DNA of 64,000 nucleotides from Solibacillus faecavium (GCF_014836905.1 NZ_JACSPZ010000001.1:592891-656890), one strand, 5' to 3'; positions 1-10,249 are shown, numbered from the stretch's first letter. Translations and numbers: made by a program. Notes: generated by a model not told the origin, from the sequence alone.

Positions 1-1699
1 GTACACCAGCACCTGGTCCGATATCAATTAGATGATCCGCTGCCATCATCGTATCTTCATCATGTTCGACAATAATTAATGTATTGCCCAAATCACGCAT
101 ATTTTCCAGTGTATGAATCAATCTGTCATTATCCCTCTGGTGCAGCCCAATCGATGGCTCGTCTAAAATGTAGAGGACCCCTGACAAGCGCGAACCAATC
201 TGGGTTGCCAACCGAATACGCTGTGCTTCTCCACCCGATAATGTTCCTGCCGAACGAGCAAGCGTTAAATAGTTTAACCCTACATCCAATAGGAACTTCA
301 ATCGCTCAATTACTTCACGAATAATTAATTTTGCAATTTGACGTTCTTTTTCTGTCAGCTCCACCGAACTAAAGAAATCATACATCTCCTGAATCGAGTG
401 ACGCGTCGCTTCAGAAATATTTTGATCTTTAATTTTTACTGCCAGCGTTTCTTTTTTCAGACGATGCCCCTTACATGTAGCACAAGGCTGCTCCGTCATA
501 TATTTTTGCATCGATTCGCGTACATAGTCTGAAGAGGATTCTGTAAAACGGCGCTCGATATTGCCGATTACTCCTTCAAACTCCATATTTTTTTTATGCA
601 TTCTGCCATAATCATTTGTATATTCAAAAAGGATTTTCTCTTTGCCTGAACCGTATAAAATTTTATCCATTTTTTCCTTTGGAATATCCTTTACCGGTAC
701 ATCCATTGGAATATCAAAATGCTTGCATACAGATGCCAAAAGCTGCGGATAATAATTCGAAGAAACAGATTCCCATGGGGCAATCGCATTTTCATTCAAT
801 GTTAAATCCCAATTATAAATAACCAAATCTAGATCAGCCTTAGCTCTGCTGCCAAGCCCATCACATGTTGGGCATGCACCGAACGGGCTGTTGAATGAGA
901 ACATGCGCGGCTCAAGTTCACCAATTGAAAAGCCGCATAGAGGACATGCATGATGTTCACTGAATAACAGCTCCTCATGCTCCATTACATCAACCAATAC
1001 CCGTCCACCTGCAATTTTCAGAGCTGCTTCAAGGGAATCACTTAATCGTGATTCAATCCCCTCTTTTAGAACAATACGGTCGACTACTACTTCAATTGTG
1101 TGCTTTTTATTTTTATCGAGCTCAATATTGTCATCTAAATCACGAAGTTCCCCATTTAATCGAATGCGGACATAACCTTGCTTTTTCAGATCTTCCAACA
1201 GCTTTACATGCGTTCCTTTTTTTCCTTCAATAACAGGGGCAAGTAACTGCATTTTAGTACGCTCTGGATATTCCAGTAAACGATCCACCATTTGCTCGAT
1301 TGTCTGGGATGTAATTTCTATACCATGTGTCGGGCAATATGGTTTACCGATCCGTGCAAAAAGTAATCGTAAATAATCATAAATTTCCGTAACCGTCCCA
1401 ACAGTAGAGCGCGGGTTACGGCTCGTTGTTTTCTGATCAATAGAAATGGCTGGGGAAAGCCCTTCAATCGTATCGACATCCGGCTTGTCCATTTGCCCTA
1501 AAAATTGTCGTGCATAGGCAGACAATGATTCCACATAACGACGTTGCCCTTCAGCATAAATTGTATCGAATGCTAAAGAAGATTTCCCGGATCCTGAAAG
1601 ACCTGTCACTACGACAATTTTATCGCGGGGAATTGTGACATCAATATTTTTTAAATTATGCGCGCGTGCACCTTGTACGACAATTTCTGTATTTTTCAC
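1..1699 (-). CDS. uvrA: UvrA excinuclease ABC subunit A (3' part outside window)
   Basis: UvrA is the DNA damage-recognition ATPase of nucleotide excision repair. It loads UvrB at lesions. About 566 N-terminal codons are present and the C-terminal part lies beyond base 1. Visible are the first Walker A ([10 protein letters not shown], about residue 30), the CxxC pairs of the zinc-binding insertion (ACPLCGFS and GACPTCDG) and the ABC signature followed by ILDEPSIGL and a switch histidine. The start is GTG at 1699: its Shine-Dalgarno GAAGGG is formed by the last codons of uvrB, and the overlapping ATG at 1701 runs straight into TGA. It is co-transcribed with uvrB, whose stop lies 5 bp upstream, and so should share its LexA control. 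Confidence 0.96.
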   Translation of the reverse strand, partial: MKNTEIVVQGARAHNLKNIDVTIPRDKIVVVTGLSGSGKSSLAFDTIYAEGQRRYVESLSAYARQFLGQMDKPDVDTIEGLSPAISIDQKTTSRNPRSTVGTVTEIYDYLRLLFARIGKPYCPTHGIEITSQTIEQMVDRLLEYPERTKMQLLAPVIEGKKGTHVKLLEDLKKQGYVRIRLNGELRDLDDNIELDKNKKHTIEVVVDRIVLKEGIESRLSDSLEAALKIAGGRVLVDVMEHEELLFSEHHACPLCGFSIGELEPRMFSFNSPFGACPTCDGLGSRAKADLDLVIYNWDLTLNENAIAPWESVSSNYYPQLLASVCKHFDIPMDVPVKDIPKEKMDKILYGSGKEKILFEYTNDYGRMHKKNMEFEGVIGNIERRFTESSSDYVRESMQKYMTEQPCATCKGHRLKKETLAVKIKDQNISEATRHSIQEMYDFFSSVELTEKERQIAKLIIREVIERLKFLLDVGLNYLTLARSAGTLSGGEAQRIRLATQIGSRLSGVLYILDEPSIGLHQRDNDRLIHTLENMRDLGNTLIIVEHDEDTMMAADHLIDIGPGAGV

Positions 1700-1704
1700 A
1701 TTGT

Positions 1705-3687
1705 TCACCCTTCTGACTTTAATTCAAATATCATGTCACGTAATTCTGCCGCACGTTCAAAGTCTAATCCTTTTGCGGCTTCTTTCATTTCAACTTGCAA
1801 AGTTGCAACAAGCTTCTCCAGCTCTTTTTTTGTAAGCTTTTTGCCGCCTGTCACTTTTGTAATGTATGTTTCTTCCTGTTCCGCAGCTTGAGTTGCCCGG
1901 ATTATTTCAGGAATCTTTTTAATAATAGTCTTTGGTGTAATACCATGCTCTTCGTTGTAAGCCTTTTGTATTTCACGGCGTCGCTTCGTTTCACTGATGG
2001 CCTTTGTCATCGAATCCGTCATATTATTGGCATATAAAATAACATGACCATTCGAGTTACGTGCAGCCCGTCCAATTGTTTGAATTAATGAACGCTCTGA
2101 ACGAAGGAAGCCTTCCTTGTCCGCATCGAGAATTGCGACAAGGGAAACTTCCGGAATATCGAGACCTTCCCGTAATAAGTTAATGCCGATCAGCACATCA
2201 TAGGTCCCTTTACGAAGTTCACGGATAATTTCGATTCGTTCCAATGTCTTGATTTCCGAGTGCAAGTATTCGACTTTTAAGCCCATTTCTTTTAAATAAC
2301 TCGATAAATCTTCAGACATTTTTTTAGTTAAAGTTGTAATTAATGTCCGTTCATTACGACGGATACGTTCATGAATTTCATCGATTAAATCATCAATCTG
2401 TCCTTCAATAGGACGTACATCAATTGTTGGATCAAGCAGCCCTGTTGGACGGATAATTTGTTCCACCATTTCCGGTGTATGCTCTAACTCGTATGGACCT
2501 GGTGTTGCAGATACATAAATTGCCTGGCTAACTTTTGACTGGAACTCATCGAACATTAACGGACGGTTATCAAGTGCAGACGGCAAACGGAAGCCATGCT
2601 CAACTAATACGCCTTTACGAGCCTGGTCTCCATTATACATACCACGTACTTGCGGCAAAGTAACATGACTTTCATCAACAACAAGCAAAAAGTCCTTAGG
2701 GAAATAATCTAGTAATGTATATGGTGTAGCCCCTGCTTCACGCAATGTTAAATGGCGCGAATAGTTTTCAATGCCTGAGCAGAAGCCCATTTCCTTCATC
2801 ATTTCCAAATCATAATTTGTACGCTGCTCTAAACGCTGCGCCTCTAGTAAACGGTCTTCCGAGCGTAATATTGCAAGACGCTCCTCCAGTTCCTTTTCAA
2901 TATTTTCAATGGCGACCTTCATCTTTTCTTCACGGGTAACGAAGTGGGATGCAGGGAAAATGGCAACATGCTGACGGTCTCCCAAAATTTCACCTGTTAA
3001 TGCATCGACTTCCCGAATCCGATCAACCTCATCACCGAAAAACTCAACACGAATACAATGCTCGTCTCTAGATGCCGGGAAAATTTCCACAACATCCCCA
3101 CGCACTCGAAACGTACCACGTGTAAAGTTAATATCATTTCGTTCATATTGAATGTCTACTAGCTTGCGCAATAGCTGATTACGCTCGAGTTCCATCCCTG
3201 TTCGAATGGATACAACCATTTCACGATATTCTTCAGGATTACCGAGACCATATATACAGGATACCGACGCAATGATAATAACATCATCCCGTTCAAACAA
3301 GGCCGTTGTGGCCGAGTGACGTAGCTTATCGATTTCTTCATTAATACTTGAATCCTTTTCAATATACGTATCGGTTTGCGGTACATACGCTTCCGGTTGG
3401 AAATAATCATAATAACTTACGAAATATTCAACTGCATTGTCCGGAAAAAACTCCTTGAACTCACTATATAATTGACCTGCAAGTGTTTTATTGTGTGCCA
3501 TCACGAGCGTTGGTTTATTCACTTCTTTAATTACATTAGAAATTGTAAAGGTTTTACCTGTACCAGTTGCCCCCAGTAATGTCTGATGGCGTTTTCCTTC
3601 TTTAATGCCTTGTACAAGCTGTTTAATCGCTTCCGGCTGGTCACCGGCAGGCTTGTAGGCGGACTGTATTTTATAAGTTTCTGTCAT
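1705..3687 (-). CDS. uvrB: UvrB excinuclease ABC subunit B
   Basis: UvrB is the helicase-like damage-verification subunit of UvrABC that recruits UvrC. The product has 660 residues, the normal family length. Seen: Walker A GATGTGKT at residues 39-46, the beta-hairpin region beginning [10 protein letters not shown] around residue 93 that clamps the damaged strand, a DESH helicase box, the helicase motif VI region QTIGRAARN, and a C-terminal UVR coiled coil ([11 protein letters not shown]) that binds UvrC. AAAGGA lies about 10 bases before the ATG. A near-consensus LexA box lies upstream. It is the first gene of the uvrB-uvrA operon. Confidence 0.98.
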   Translation of the reverse strand: MTETYKIQSAYKPAGDQPEAIKQLVQGIKEGKRHQTLLGATGTGKTFTISNVIKEVNKPTLVMAHNKTLAGQLYSEFKEFFPDNAVEYFVSYYDYFQPEAYVPQTDTYIEKDSSINEEIDKLRHSATTALFERDDVIIIASVSCIYGLGNPEEYREMVVSIRTGMELERNQLLRKLVDIQYERNDINFTRGTFRVRGDVVEIFPASRDEHCIRVEFFGDEVDRIREVDALTGEILGDRQHVAIFPASHFVTREEKMKVAIENIEKELEERLAILRSEDRLLEAQRLEQRTNYDLEMMKEMGFCSGIENYSRHLTLREAGATPYTLLDYFPKDFLLVVDESHVTLPQVRGMYNGDQARKGVLVEHGFRLPSALDNRPLMFDEFQSKVSQAIYVSATPGPYELEHTPEMVEQIIRPTGLLDPTIDVRPIEGQIDDLIDEIHERIRRNERTLITTLTKKMSEDLSSYLKEMGLKVEYLHSEIKTLERIEIIRELRKGTYDVLIGINLLREGLDIPEVSLVAILDADKEGFLRSERSLIQTIGRAARNSNGHVILYANNMTDSMTKAISETKRRREIQKAYNEEHGITPKTIIKKIPEIIRATQAAEQEETYITKVTGGKKLTKKELEKLVATLQVEMKEAAKGLDFERAAELRDMIFELKSEG

Positions 3688-3761
3688 ATTCAGCTTGTCC
3701 TTTCTGTCGCTTTTCTTATTCTCTATTTTAACATACCCGTTTTTAATTTACGATAAAATTG

Positions 3762-3775
3762 CGAACATATATTCC
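3762..3775 (-). promoter_or_regulatory. LexA/SOS box upstream of uvrB
   Basis: CGAACATATATTCC matches 13 of 14 positions of the Bacillus LexA operator CGAACRNRYGTTYC. It sits about 75 bases before the uvrB start. DNA damage induction of uvrBA is the established pattern in this group. The match is seen; the function is inferred. Confidence 0.7.
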
Positions 3776-3925
3776 CAAAATGAATTAGGATGGATAATTT
3801 GCACTTTGGAAAGGGTTATTCGAAAGTCTTCCACACTTATTAGAAAAAATATCCTATTTATTTGAAAATTTTTGTATTTTATTAGATTATTAAATCCTGT
3901 TTCTAAAGCAAACTTTTTAAACACA

Positions 3926-3955
3926 CAAAAAAGCCACCTATCATAAGGTGACTTC
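3926..3955 (-). terminator. Rho-independent terminator after the IDEAL-domain gene
   Basis: On the minus strand AAGTCACCT, a six-base loop and AGGTGGCTT are followed by a run of T. It lies 5 bases past the stop of the 3960-4202 gene and insulates it from uvrBA. Confidence 0.8.
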
Positions 3956-3959
3956 TTTG

Positions 3960-4202
3960 TTAAGAAACAGTGATTGCCAATAAATCGTTCAATTCTGTTG
4001 TGTAGCATTCAAATGCCTTTTCGTTCTTTTGATCTAGCGATGTATCGATAAGTAATTTTAGTTGTTCGATACGTTGCATACGCTGTAATCGACTAATAAA
4101 TAAATCTAAATAAATTTCATTCAATAACTTCTCCGCTTGATTTTCAGTGGACTGCTGACCTACCGCTTTTAAAAAGTCTGTATAAGAATAATATTTATCC
4201 AT
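3960..4202 (-). CDS. IDEAL-domain small protein
   Basis: An 80-residue soluble protein. Its C-terminal half (LIDTSLDQKNEKAFECYTTE and onward) fits the short IDEAL domain of Firmicutes, a helical module of unclear biochemical role. The N-terminal part is charged and helical. The upstream in-frame GTG at 4211 overlaps the Shine-Dalgarno, so ATG 4202, with AGGTGA 6-7 bases before it, is preferred. It is transcribed divergently from comK. A link between the two through the shared inverted repeat at 4261-4299 is possible but is inference only. Confidence 0.7.
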   Translation of the reverse strand: MDKYYSYTDFLKAVGQQSTENQAEKLLNEIYLDLFISRLQRMQRIEQLKLLIDTSLDQKNEKAFECYTTELNDLLAITVS

Positions 4203-4260
4203 CGATATCACCTCGACCTCTTTTTTCCATTATAAAGTAAAACACATTTAATTTGCAATA

Positions 4261-4299
4261 TATTCTGAAAAATTATCATATGACCAAATTTTCAGAATA
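4261..4299. promoter_or_regulatory. Inverted repeat in the divergent IDEAL-gene/comK control region
   Basis: Arms 4261-4274 and 4286-4299 are reverse complements at 13 of 14 positions, with an 11-base AT-rich spacer. The element lies between two divergent genes and no ORF is nearby, so it looks like an operator. It overlaps neither start codon. Confidence 0.5.
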
Positions 4300-4305
4300 C
4301 GGTGT

Positions 4306-4334
4306 TGATTTTTCCCATTTATTGTATTATTTTA
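4306..4334 (+). promoter_or_regulatory. Possible sigma-A promoter of comK
   Basis: TTGATT, a 17-base spacer and TATTTT lie about 55 bases before the comK ATG. The -10 is weak. This fits a gene that depends on an activator, but the call rests on short motifs only. Confidence 0.35.
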
Positions 4335-4388
4335 ACTGTATAGTGGAAATTTAAGCTGGTAGGGAATGTTAAAGAAAGGGGATCTAAT

Positions 4389-4880
4389 ATGACTAGTAAT
4401 ATACCACAAAATTCAAATTATATTATTTCTAATTCAACTTTTTGTTTAAGTTCCTATCAGTATCGGGATAAAATCCATACGATAATATTGGACAAATACG
4501 GAAAAGTAACCGCACCTTATAAGCCTTTAAAGCTCGTTCGCAACACATGCAGGTTGCACGGCAGTTCCTATGAAGCGAGCAAATATCAGGCAAGGAAGTT
4601 TTTTGGGGAGAATAAACATAAACTGCCGGTTATGGTGGCATACGATTTTGGGGAGCCTTGTGTATTGTTTCCGCTCTTTTCACCGCAATCCCCTCATAAT
4701 ATTTGGATAGCACTAAACCCTGTCATTAATATTAGTGATGCGGGTGATAAAACACGCGTAACTTTTATAGACGGAACAGAGGTTGAGTTCGCTATCCATA
4801 TGAAATCGTTTAACCAACAATACGTACGTGCTGCCATGTTCTATAAACACCTTATTCTACATCGCCATGCCACGCTGTAA
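4389..4880 (+). CDS. comK: ComK family competence transcription factor
   Basis: ComK is the DNA-binding activator of the late competence genes (comF, comG, comE, comC). The 163-residue product shows the family pattern: an N-terminal block ending RNTCRLHGSSYEASK (compare SCRFFGSSYAGRK in B. subtilis ComK), the central block VLFPLFSPQ...NIWIALNPV, and the C-terminal block VTFIDGTEVEF...SFNQQYVRAA. It is shorter than B. subtilis ComK (192 residues), lacking its C-terminal tail, which contributes to multimerisation and activation there. ATG 4389 has AAAGGGG 6-7 bases upstream. ComF targets lie at 38.6-40.6 kb and two further ComK-like genes at 10.8-11.7 kb. Confidence 0.87.
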   Translation: MTSNIPQNSNYIISNSTFCLSSYQYRDKIHTIILDKYGKVTAPYKPLKLVRNTCRLHGSSYEASKYQARKFFGENKHKLPVMVAYDFGEPCVLFPLFSPQSPHNIWIALNPVINISDAGDKTRVTFIDGTEVEFAIHMKSFNQQYVRAAMFYKHLILHRHATL

Positions 4881-4883
4881 CCA

Positions 4884-5237
4884 TCAGCTTTTTGCAAAAT
4901 ATTCCGCAAGAAGCATCTCGCTATGATTACGAAGGCGAATATTCGAATATCTCCTACACTCCATGACTCCATTAAAATAAAAATGATACTCGGTAAACAT
5001 ATCATCCGTTTCGCCTCTTACTAGACGCATCTGATGAAGTTTAAAATAGTCCTTCGTTTCTTTTAAGTCATATTTTACCTTGGTACGTACAGCATTGATT
5101 AAATGTAAATATGGATTTTTAAATTTAAACGGGCTTTGTTCTACAATTGAATAATCCTTCTCAAGAATTATTAATAACAACGGCAAATAAATTCCTGCTT
5201 CGTAGTACGGAATCGTTTTAGAAGGAATTTGCACCAT
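4884..5237 (-). CDS. YhjD-like conserved protein of unknown function
   Basis: A 117-residue soluble protein without signal peptide or membrane segment. Blocks such as IYLPLLLIILEKD, FKFKNPYLHL, FTEYHFYFNG and IRLRNHSEMLL recall the small YhjD-type family of Bacilli, whose function is not known to me. A longer reading frame starts at 5303, but GGAGG sits 7 bases before ATG 5237, which I chose. It converges with comK, with only 3 bases between the stops, so antisense overlap of the two transcripts is likely. Confidence 0.65.
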   Translation of the reverse strand: MVQIPSKTIPYYEAGIYLPLLLIILEKDYSIVEQSPFKFKNPYLHLINAVRTKVKYDLKETKDYFKLHQMRLVRGETDDMFTEYHFYFNGVMECRRYSNIRLRNHSEMLLAEYFAKS

Positions 5238-5343
5238 AAGAAAACCTCCATTATAAGAACGTTTGTTCGTATTTATTTTCACATATTTTTTTATTTTTGA
5301 CAAGTGGAAAATAATTACCTAGCTTAAATTTTCATTATAATGA

Positions 5344-5386
5344 AAAGGCTGTGTTAAAAGTCAATTTGACTTTTAGCACAGCCTTT
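5344..5386 (-). terminator. Long palindrome downstream of prfB, probable terminator
   Basis: Two 21-base arms (5344-5364 and 5366-5386) are reverse complements with a single mismatch and a one-base centre. It lies 46 bases past the prfB stop and before the YhjD-like gene. The following T-run is short on both strands, so termination may be imperfect or bidirectional. Such perfect arms can also extrude as a cruciform. Confidence 0.65.
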
Positions 5387-5432
5387 CTACGTAATATAAT
5401 ATGGCTTCTACTGTTTGTCAGAGAGGGACATA

Positions 5433-6540
5433 TTAATATGAGATTTTCGAACGTAAATATGCAGTAATGAATAAATCTAAATCTCCGTCCATTACAGCAC
5501 TGACATTTCCTGTTTCAGCACTTGTACGGTGATCTTTTACCATTGAATATGGGTGGAAAACATATGAACGAATTTGTGAACCCCAACCGATTTCTTTTTG
5601 CTCACCACGAATTTCATCCAGCTGAGCCTGCTGCTTTTCAATTTCTAATTGATACAACTTAGACTTTAACATTTTCATCGCAGCATCACGGTTTTTAATT
5701 TGTGAACGCTCGGATTGACATTGAACAACAACACCTGATGGAAGATGTGTAATACGAACAGCAGAGTCCGTCGTATTAATATGCTGTCCACCTGCACCTG
5801 TCGCACGGTACGTATCGACTTTTAAATCTTCTGTACGGATATCAATCTCAATTTCATCATTAAATTCTGGCATGATGTCACATGATACGAACGATGTGTG
5901 ACGACGACCAGATGAATCAAACGGAGAAATACGTACTAAACGGTGTACCCCTTTTTCCGCCTTTAAATAACCGTACGCATTGTGTCCGGTAATTTGTAGT
6001 GTTACCGATTTAATACCTGCTTCATCACCTGGTAAATAGTCAATTGTAGTTACTTTAAAGCCGCGCTTTTCTGCCCAGCGTGTGTACATACGTAATAGCA
6101 TTGAACCCCAGTCTTGTGATTCTGTTCCACCCGCTCCTGGGTGCAGTTCTAAAATGGCGTTGTTTTTATCGTATGGTTCTGATAAAAGCATTTGTAGTTC
6201 AAAGTCTGCCATTTTCGATTGGAATTCGGCTAGTTCTGTGCCTAGCTCTTCCTGTAATTCTGCATCTGGTTCTTCGCGTAAAAGCTCAAGCGTCATTTCC
6301 AGGTTTTCTTGTGTATCAACTAAGTCTTTGAATTCGTTGACAACTGCTTTAATGCCATTGCTTTCGTTAATGATTGCCTGTGCGCCGTTTTGGTCATTCC
6401 AAAAGTTTGGTTCAAGCATCATTTCGTCTAATTCCTGAATACGTGCCTCTTTGTTTTCTAAGTCAAAGAGACCCCCTGAAGTCCGCTAGTTTTGTAGCTG
6501 TATTTTCGAGTGCATTGCGCACATCTGCTAATTCCATCAT
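5433..6540 (-). CDS. prfB: Peptide chain release factor 2, programmed +1 frameshift
   Basis: RF2 ends translation at UGA and UAA. Frame 0 starts at ATG 6540 (GGAGG upstream), runs 25 codons and hits TGA at 6465-6463 right after CTT. Ribosomes slip +1 at CTTTGAC, reading GAC at 6464, and continue for 343 codons to 5433, for 368 residues in all, the usual size. An internal Shine-Dalgarno AGGGGG at 6477-6472 precedes the slip site, as in other bacteria. The GGQ loop ([11 protein letters not shown]) and the SPF stop-recognition motif (ISPFDSS) are intact. The frameshift is autoregulatory: RF2 shortage favours slipping. The gene is separated from secA1 by a terminator and a repeat element. Confidence 0.97.
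6463..6477 (-). promoter_or_regulatory. prfB +1 recoding site
   Basis: AGGGGG (6477-6472), then TCT and the slippery CTT (6468-6466), the in-frame TGA and a following C. All elements of the classical RF2 autoregulatory frameshift signal are present. The motif is seen; the mechanism is established for prfB. Confidence 0.95.
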
Positions 6541-6587
6541 ATATTTTCCTCCGTAGTTAAAGTGTACAAATGTCATCTTGATATACC

Positions 6588-6693
6588 GTTGATTTCCGTT
6601 GCGGGCGAATGCTTTCCGCGGGCACGGCTCGAGCCTGTAGTCTCGAGCGTCGTGCTGTTCCCGCAGGAGTCCTCGCCCTCCACTTCAATCAAC
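6588..6693. repeat. Dispersed GC-rich inverted-repeat element (about 106 bp)
   Basis: The element begins GTTGATT and ends AATCAAC. It is much richer in GC than its surroundings and contains internal complementary pieces (CGCGGGCACG...CGTCGTGC, GGGCGA...TCGCCC, CTCGAG...CTCGAG), so it folds into a long hairpin. I recall closely similar intergenic elements in many Bacillaceae and Planococcaceae genomes. No gene product is visible; the small minus-strand frame over it is an artefact. It is probably a non-autonomous REP/MITE-like element sitting between secA1 and prfB. Confidence 0.7.
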
Positions 6694-6751
6694 TTGCTTA
6701 ACACTAAGTACAAATATTTACTTACAACATAATTTTGTAAACAAACTTTAT

Positions 6752-6798
6752 CAAAAAACAAACCGGGTCATTGAGCATAGTTTCAATGACCTCGGTTT
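6752..6798 (-). terminator. Terminator of secA1
   Basis: On the minus strand AAACCGAGGTCATTGA pairs with TCAATGACCCGGTTT (one bulge), followed by a T-rich tract. It lies 11 bases past the secA1 stop, so prfB is likely transcribed largely on its own here. In B. subtilis the two genes are adjacent in one operon. Confidence 0.88.
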
Positions 6799-6808
6799 TA
6801 TTGCTTTG

Positions 6809-9319
6809 TTATTGTCCTACGCCGTGGCAGGATTTGTATTTTTTGCCGCTTCCGCATGGGCATGGGTCGTTGCGTCCGATATTTTCGGCTTTACGTGCTG
6901 GCATTTTTTTCGGTTTGGCAGCACCCTCTTCTTTCGGGTTTACTGCTTGGCCTTTTGCTACTTCTTCACGTTGCAGGTTGCTGCGGATTTCTGCTTTTAA
7001 TGCATACTTCGCTACATCTTCACGTACCGCTGCGACCATGTCCTCGAACATTGCGAAACCTTCTTGCTGGTATTCACGTAATGGATCGTTTTGTCCGTAT
7101 GCACGTAGGTGAATACCTTGACGTAATTGGTCCATCGCATCAATATGGTCGATCCATTTCGTATCGATTGAACGGAGTAAGATTACTTTTTCGAATTCGC
7201 GCATACGCTCTGGCGTCATCGCTTCTTCTTTTTCGTTATAGCGTTCCGTCACTTTTTCAGAGATGAATGCAATCATTTCCTCAGGAGTTTTGCTTTCAAG
7301 CTGCTCTTTCGTAATATCGCCCTCATCTAGAAGATTTGCAGCGATATAGTCTACTAACGCATCCAATGTCCAAGCATCTTCCTCACCTTGTGTATGAAGG
7401 GCTACAGCATTTTCAATCGCCTGCGAAATCATTGATTCCACTAAAGCACGCATATTTTCCGAATCAAGTACTTCTTCACGTTCTTTGTAAATTACTTCAC
7501 GTTGCTGACGTAGTACATCATCATATTGCAATAGACGTTTACGCGCATCGAAGTTATTTCCTTCAACGCGTTTTTGTGCTGACTCAACTGCTTTTGAAAC
7601 CATTCCCGATTGAATCGGCTGTGTATCGTCCATACCTAGTCTTGTCATCATCGATTTCATCTTATCAGAACCGAAGCGACGCATTAACTCATCTTCCAAA
7701 GAAAGATAGAATTGCGTTACCCCTGGATTCCCTTGACGACCAGAACGACCACGAAGCTGATTATCAATACGGCGTGATTCATGACGCTCTGTACCAATTA
7801 CAGCCAAACCGCCTACTTCCAATACACCTTCACCCGGTTTAATGTCCGTACCACGACCAGCCATGTTCGTAGCAATCGTTACAGCACCTTTTTGACCGGC
7901 ATTTAAAATGATTTCCGCTTCACGCTCATGGTTTTTCGCGTTTAATACATTATGCGGTATTTTAAATTTCGTTAAATATTTTGAAATGATTTCTGATGTT
8001 TCAATGGCTACTGTACCGACTAATACCGGCTGGCCTGCACGATGACGCTCTGCAATATCTTCCGCAACCGCTCTAAACTTACCTTCCATCGTTGCAAAAA
8101 TCAGGTCAGGACGGTCATCACGGGCAATTGGTTTATTCGTTGGAATAGCCACAACATTCATATTATAAATATTACGGAATTCCTCTTCCTCTGTTTTCGC
8201 TGTACCTGTCATACCCGACAGTTTCTCGTACATACGGAAATAGTTTTGGAACGTAACTGTTGCCATTGTCATTGATTCATTTTGAATATCCAAGCCTTCT
8301 TTAGCTTCAATCGCCTGGTGAAGACCATCTGAATAGCGACGACCTTTCATTAAACGACCTGTAAAGCCATCAACGATTACGACTTCGCCCTCTTGTACAA
8401 CATAGTCGACATCTTTATGCATCGATGCATGTGCTTTTAAGCTTTGGTTAATCGCATGGTTTAAGCGCACATGAGCTAAATCAAATAAGTTGTCAATGCC
8501 AAATGCACGCTCAGCCTTTTCAATCCCTTGCTCTGTCAGCGTTACGCCTTTTGTCGATTCTTCATAGTTGTAATCCTCTTCTTGTTTTAGCATACGGACG
8601 AAGGCATTTGATTGCACATAAAGCTGTGCAGATTTTCCTGCCTGACCCGAAATGATTAACGGTGTTCGAGCTTCATCGATTAAAATCGAGTCAACCTCAT
8701 CGATTACCGCATAATAGAGTGGTCGCTGTACACGATCTTCTTTATAAAGGACCATATTGTCGCGCAAATAGTCAAAGCCGAGCTCATTGTTCGTCGAATA
8801 TGTAATATCGGCTGCATAAGCTTCACGCTTTTGTTCTTTTGATAGGCTGTTCAAGTTCAAACCTACTGTTAAGCCTAACCAGTTATACAGCTCGCCCATT
8901 TCCGTCGCGTCACGGCTTGCTAAATATTCATTGACTGTAACAACATGTACTCCTTTACCAGTAAGTGCATTTAAATAAACGGACATTGTCGAAGTTAACG
9001 TTTTACCTTCACCCGTTTTCATCTCGGCAATATTTCCTTCATTTAATGCAGCCGCCCCCATAATTTGCACACGGAACGGGTACATGCCCAGCACACGACG
9101 AGATGCTTCACGAATTGTCGCAAATGCCTCTGGTAATAAATTTTCTACTGTCTCGCCATTTTGGTAACGATTTTTGAACTCTTCAGTCTTCGCTTTTAAT
9201 GCATCATCAGAAAGGCTTTCAAACTGCCCTGCTAATGCTTCTACTTTATCTGCAGTCTTTTCTAAACGCTTTACTTCTTTTTTATTGAAATCAAATAATT
9301 TATTTAATATGTTTGCCAT
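6809..9319 (-). CDS. secA: SecA preprotein translocase ATPase (housekeeping)
   Basis: SecA is the motor that pushes unfolded preproteins through SecYEG. The product has 836 residues, close to B. subtilis SecA (841). Seen: the start [15 protein letters not shown], Walker A MKTGEGKT near residue 100, the [11 protein letters not shown]alker B, the helicase motif [11 protein letters not shown], and a C-terminal zinc-binding tail ([16 protein letters not shown]) that binds SecB or ribosomes. The upstream in-frame GTG at 9331 overlaps the Shine-Dalgarno GGAAGTGA, so ATG 9319 is chosen. The second SecA in the window (48950) lacks the zinc tail, which marks this copy as the general one. Confidence 0.97.
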   Translation of the reverse strand: MANILNKLFDFNKKEVKRLEKTADKVEALAGQFESLSDDALKAKTEEFKNRYQNGETVENLLPEAFATIREASRRVLGMYPFRVQIMGAAALNEGNIAEMKTGEGKTLTSTMSVYLNALTGKGVHVVTVNEYLASRDATEMGELYNWLGLTVGLNLNSLSKEQKREAYAADITYSTNNELGFDYLRDNMVLYKEDRVQRPLYYAVIDEVDSILIDEARTPLIISGQAGKSAQLYVQSNAFVRMLKQEEDYNYEESTKGVTLTEQGIEKAERAFGIDNLFDLAHVRLNHAINQSLKAHASMHKDVDYVVQEGEVVIVDGFTGRLMKGRRYSDGLHQAIEAKEGLDIQNESMTMATVTFQNYFRMYEKLSGMTGTAKTEEEEFRNIYNMNVVAIPTNKPIARDDRPDLIFATMEGKFRAVAEDIAERHRAGQPVLVGTVAIETSEIISKYLTKFKIPHNVLNAKNHEREAEIILNAGQKGAVTIATNMAGRGTDIKPGEGVLEVGGLAVIGTERHESRRIDNQLRGRSGRQGNPGVTQFYLSLEDELMRRFGSDKMKSMMTRLGMDDTQPIQSGMVSKAVESAQKRVEGNNFDARKRLLQYDDVLRQQREVIYKEREEVLDSENMRALVESMISQAIENAVALHTQGEEDAWTLDALVDYIAANLLDEGDITKEQLESKTPEEMIAFISEKVTERYNEKEEAMTPERMREFEKVILLRSIDTKWIDHIDAMDQLRQGIHLRAYGQNDPLREYQQEGFAMFEDMVAAVREDVAKYALKAEIRSNLQREEVAKGQAVNPKEEGAAKPKKMPARKAENIGRNDPCPCGSGKKYKSCHGVGQ

Positions 9320-9483
9320 CGAATTGGTCACTTCCCAATAATAGTCTCAAATTATATTTTAGCATTATATATAGGGGTGGTGCAAATAGACTGTTGGAAA
9401 TATGAGTATAGAATAGATCATTTAGGAAGTTCTTAAAACATAGTGTCGCTTAATAACCGTTCATATTAAACATTCACGGCCCT

Positions 9484-9520
9484 ATATAAAAACGGACTAC
9501 CCATTACAGGCAATCCGTTT
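9484..9520 (-). terminator. Terminator between hpf and secA1
   Basis: AAACGGA (minus strand) pairs with TCCGTTT at the base of a hairpin, followed by TTTATA. It lies just past the hpf stop. The rest of the 9320-9532 gap holds only an AT-rich secA leader with no clear motif. Confidence 0.75.
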
Positions 9521-9532
9521 GTGCTAGTTCAT

Positions 9533-10090
9533 TTAGTTCGTTTCGATTAAGCCGTACTTTCCGTCATTACGCTTATAGACGATATTTTTACTGTCTGTTT
9601 CAGCATCTGTGAAAATAAAGAAATCATGGCCAAGCATGTTCATCTGCAAAATTGCTTCTTCTTGATCCATCGGTTTCAGGTCAAATTGTTTTGTACGAAC
9701 AATTGTATATTCTTCATCGGATGACTCCGAGTTCGCTTCCAATTGCGATGTCACATTTGCGAAGTATAGTCCTGTACCTTCGCGATCGCGGAATTTACGA
9801 TTTACTTTCGTTTTATGTTTACGGATTTGACGCTCAAGCTTGTCGACGATTAAATCAACAGCAGCATACATATCATTATGGCGCTCTTCTGCTCGAAGCG
9901 TTAAATTCTTCATTGGAATAGTTACTTCTACTTTTGTTTGTTTATCATTATAAACTTTTAGATTGACGTTAGCATTTGCATTTAAATCTTCATTAAAATA
10001 ACGTTCTACCTTTTCAATTTTTGTCTCCACATAATCTCGAATCGCTGGAGTTACCTCGATATTTTCACCACGAATGTTAAAGTTTAGCAT
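9533..10090 (-). CDS. hpf: Long-form ribosome hibernation promoting factor
   Basis: Hpf dimerises 70S ribosomes into inactive 100S particles in stationary phase. The 185-residue product has the N-terminal S30AE/YfiA domain (about 1-100, MLNFNIRGENIEVTPAIRDY) and the C-terminal dimerisation domain of the long form (about 125-185, VRTKQFDLKPM...MLGHDFFIF). A frame extending to 10183 exists, but GAAGGAGGAG sits directly before ATG 10090. It is the yvyD position of the B. subtilis map, between the flagellar cap genes and secA. Confidence 0.95.
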   Translation of the reverse strand: MLNFNIRGENIEVTPAIRDYVETKIEKVERYFNEDLNANANVNLKVYNDKQTKVEVTIPMKNLTLRAEERHNDMYAAVDLIVDKLERQIRKHKTKVNRKFRDREGTGLYFANVTSQLEANSESSDEEYTIVRTKQFDLKPMDQEEAILQMNMLGHDFFIFTDAETDSKNIVYKRNDGKYGLIETN

Positions 10091-10249
10091 GTGAACTCCT
10101 CCTTCATTACGGCTATACTTACTAATTCTACATACTTTAAAAAACTCCTGTTGCTTCTGAAAACTTTTTTCATTTTTCGACATGTAGTTTTAAATATCGA
10201 TAAGAATAGACAAGCTGTTGGGACATTTCAAACATTTGTCAAGAAATGA

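Noticed and set aside
3748..4008. 86-codon minus-strand frame overlapping the IDEAL gene end
   Set aside because: It crosses a good terminator, has no Shine-Dalgarno and overlaps a supported gene.
6573..6761. 62-codon minus-strand frame over the GC-rich element
   Set aside because: It runs through the dispersed hairpin repeat and lacks a ribosome-binding site; its translation merely reflects the repeat.
6771..7266. Several plus-strand frames of 60-136 codons opposite secA1
   Set aside because: They are antisense shadows of a strongly conserved gene, have no ribosome-binding sites, and show unnatural Phe/Cys/His-rich composition.
7336..7842. 168-codon plus-strand frame opposite secA1
   Set aside because: A shadow of the SecA reading frame; no start context and no family resemblance.
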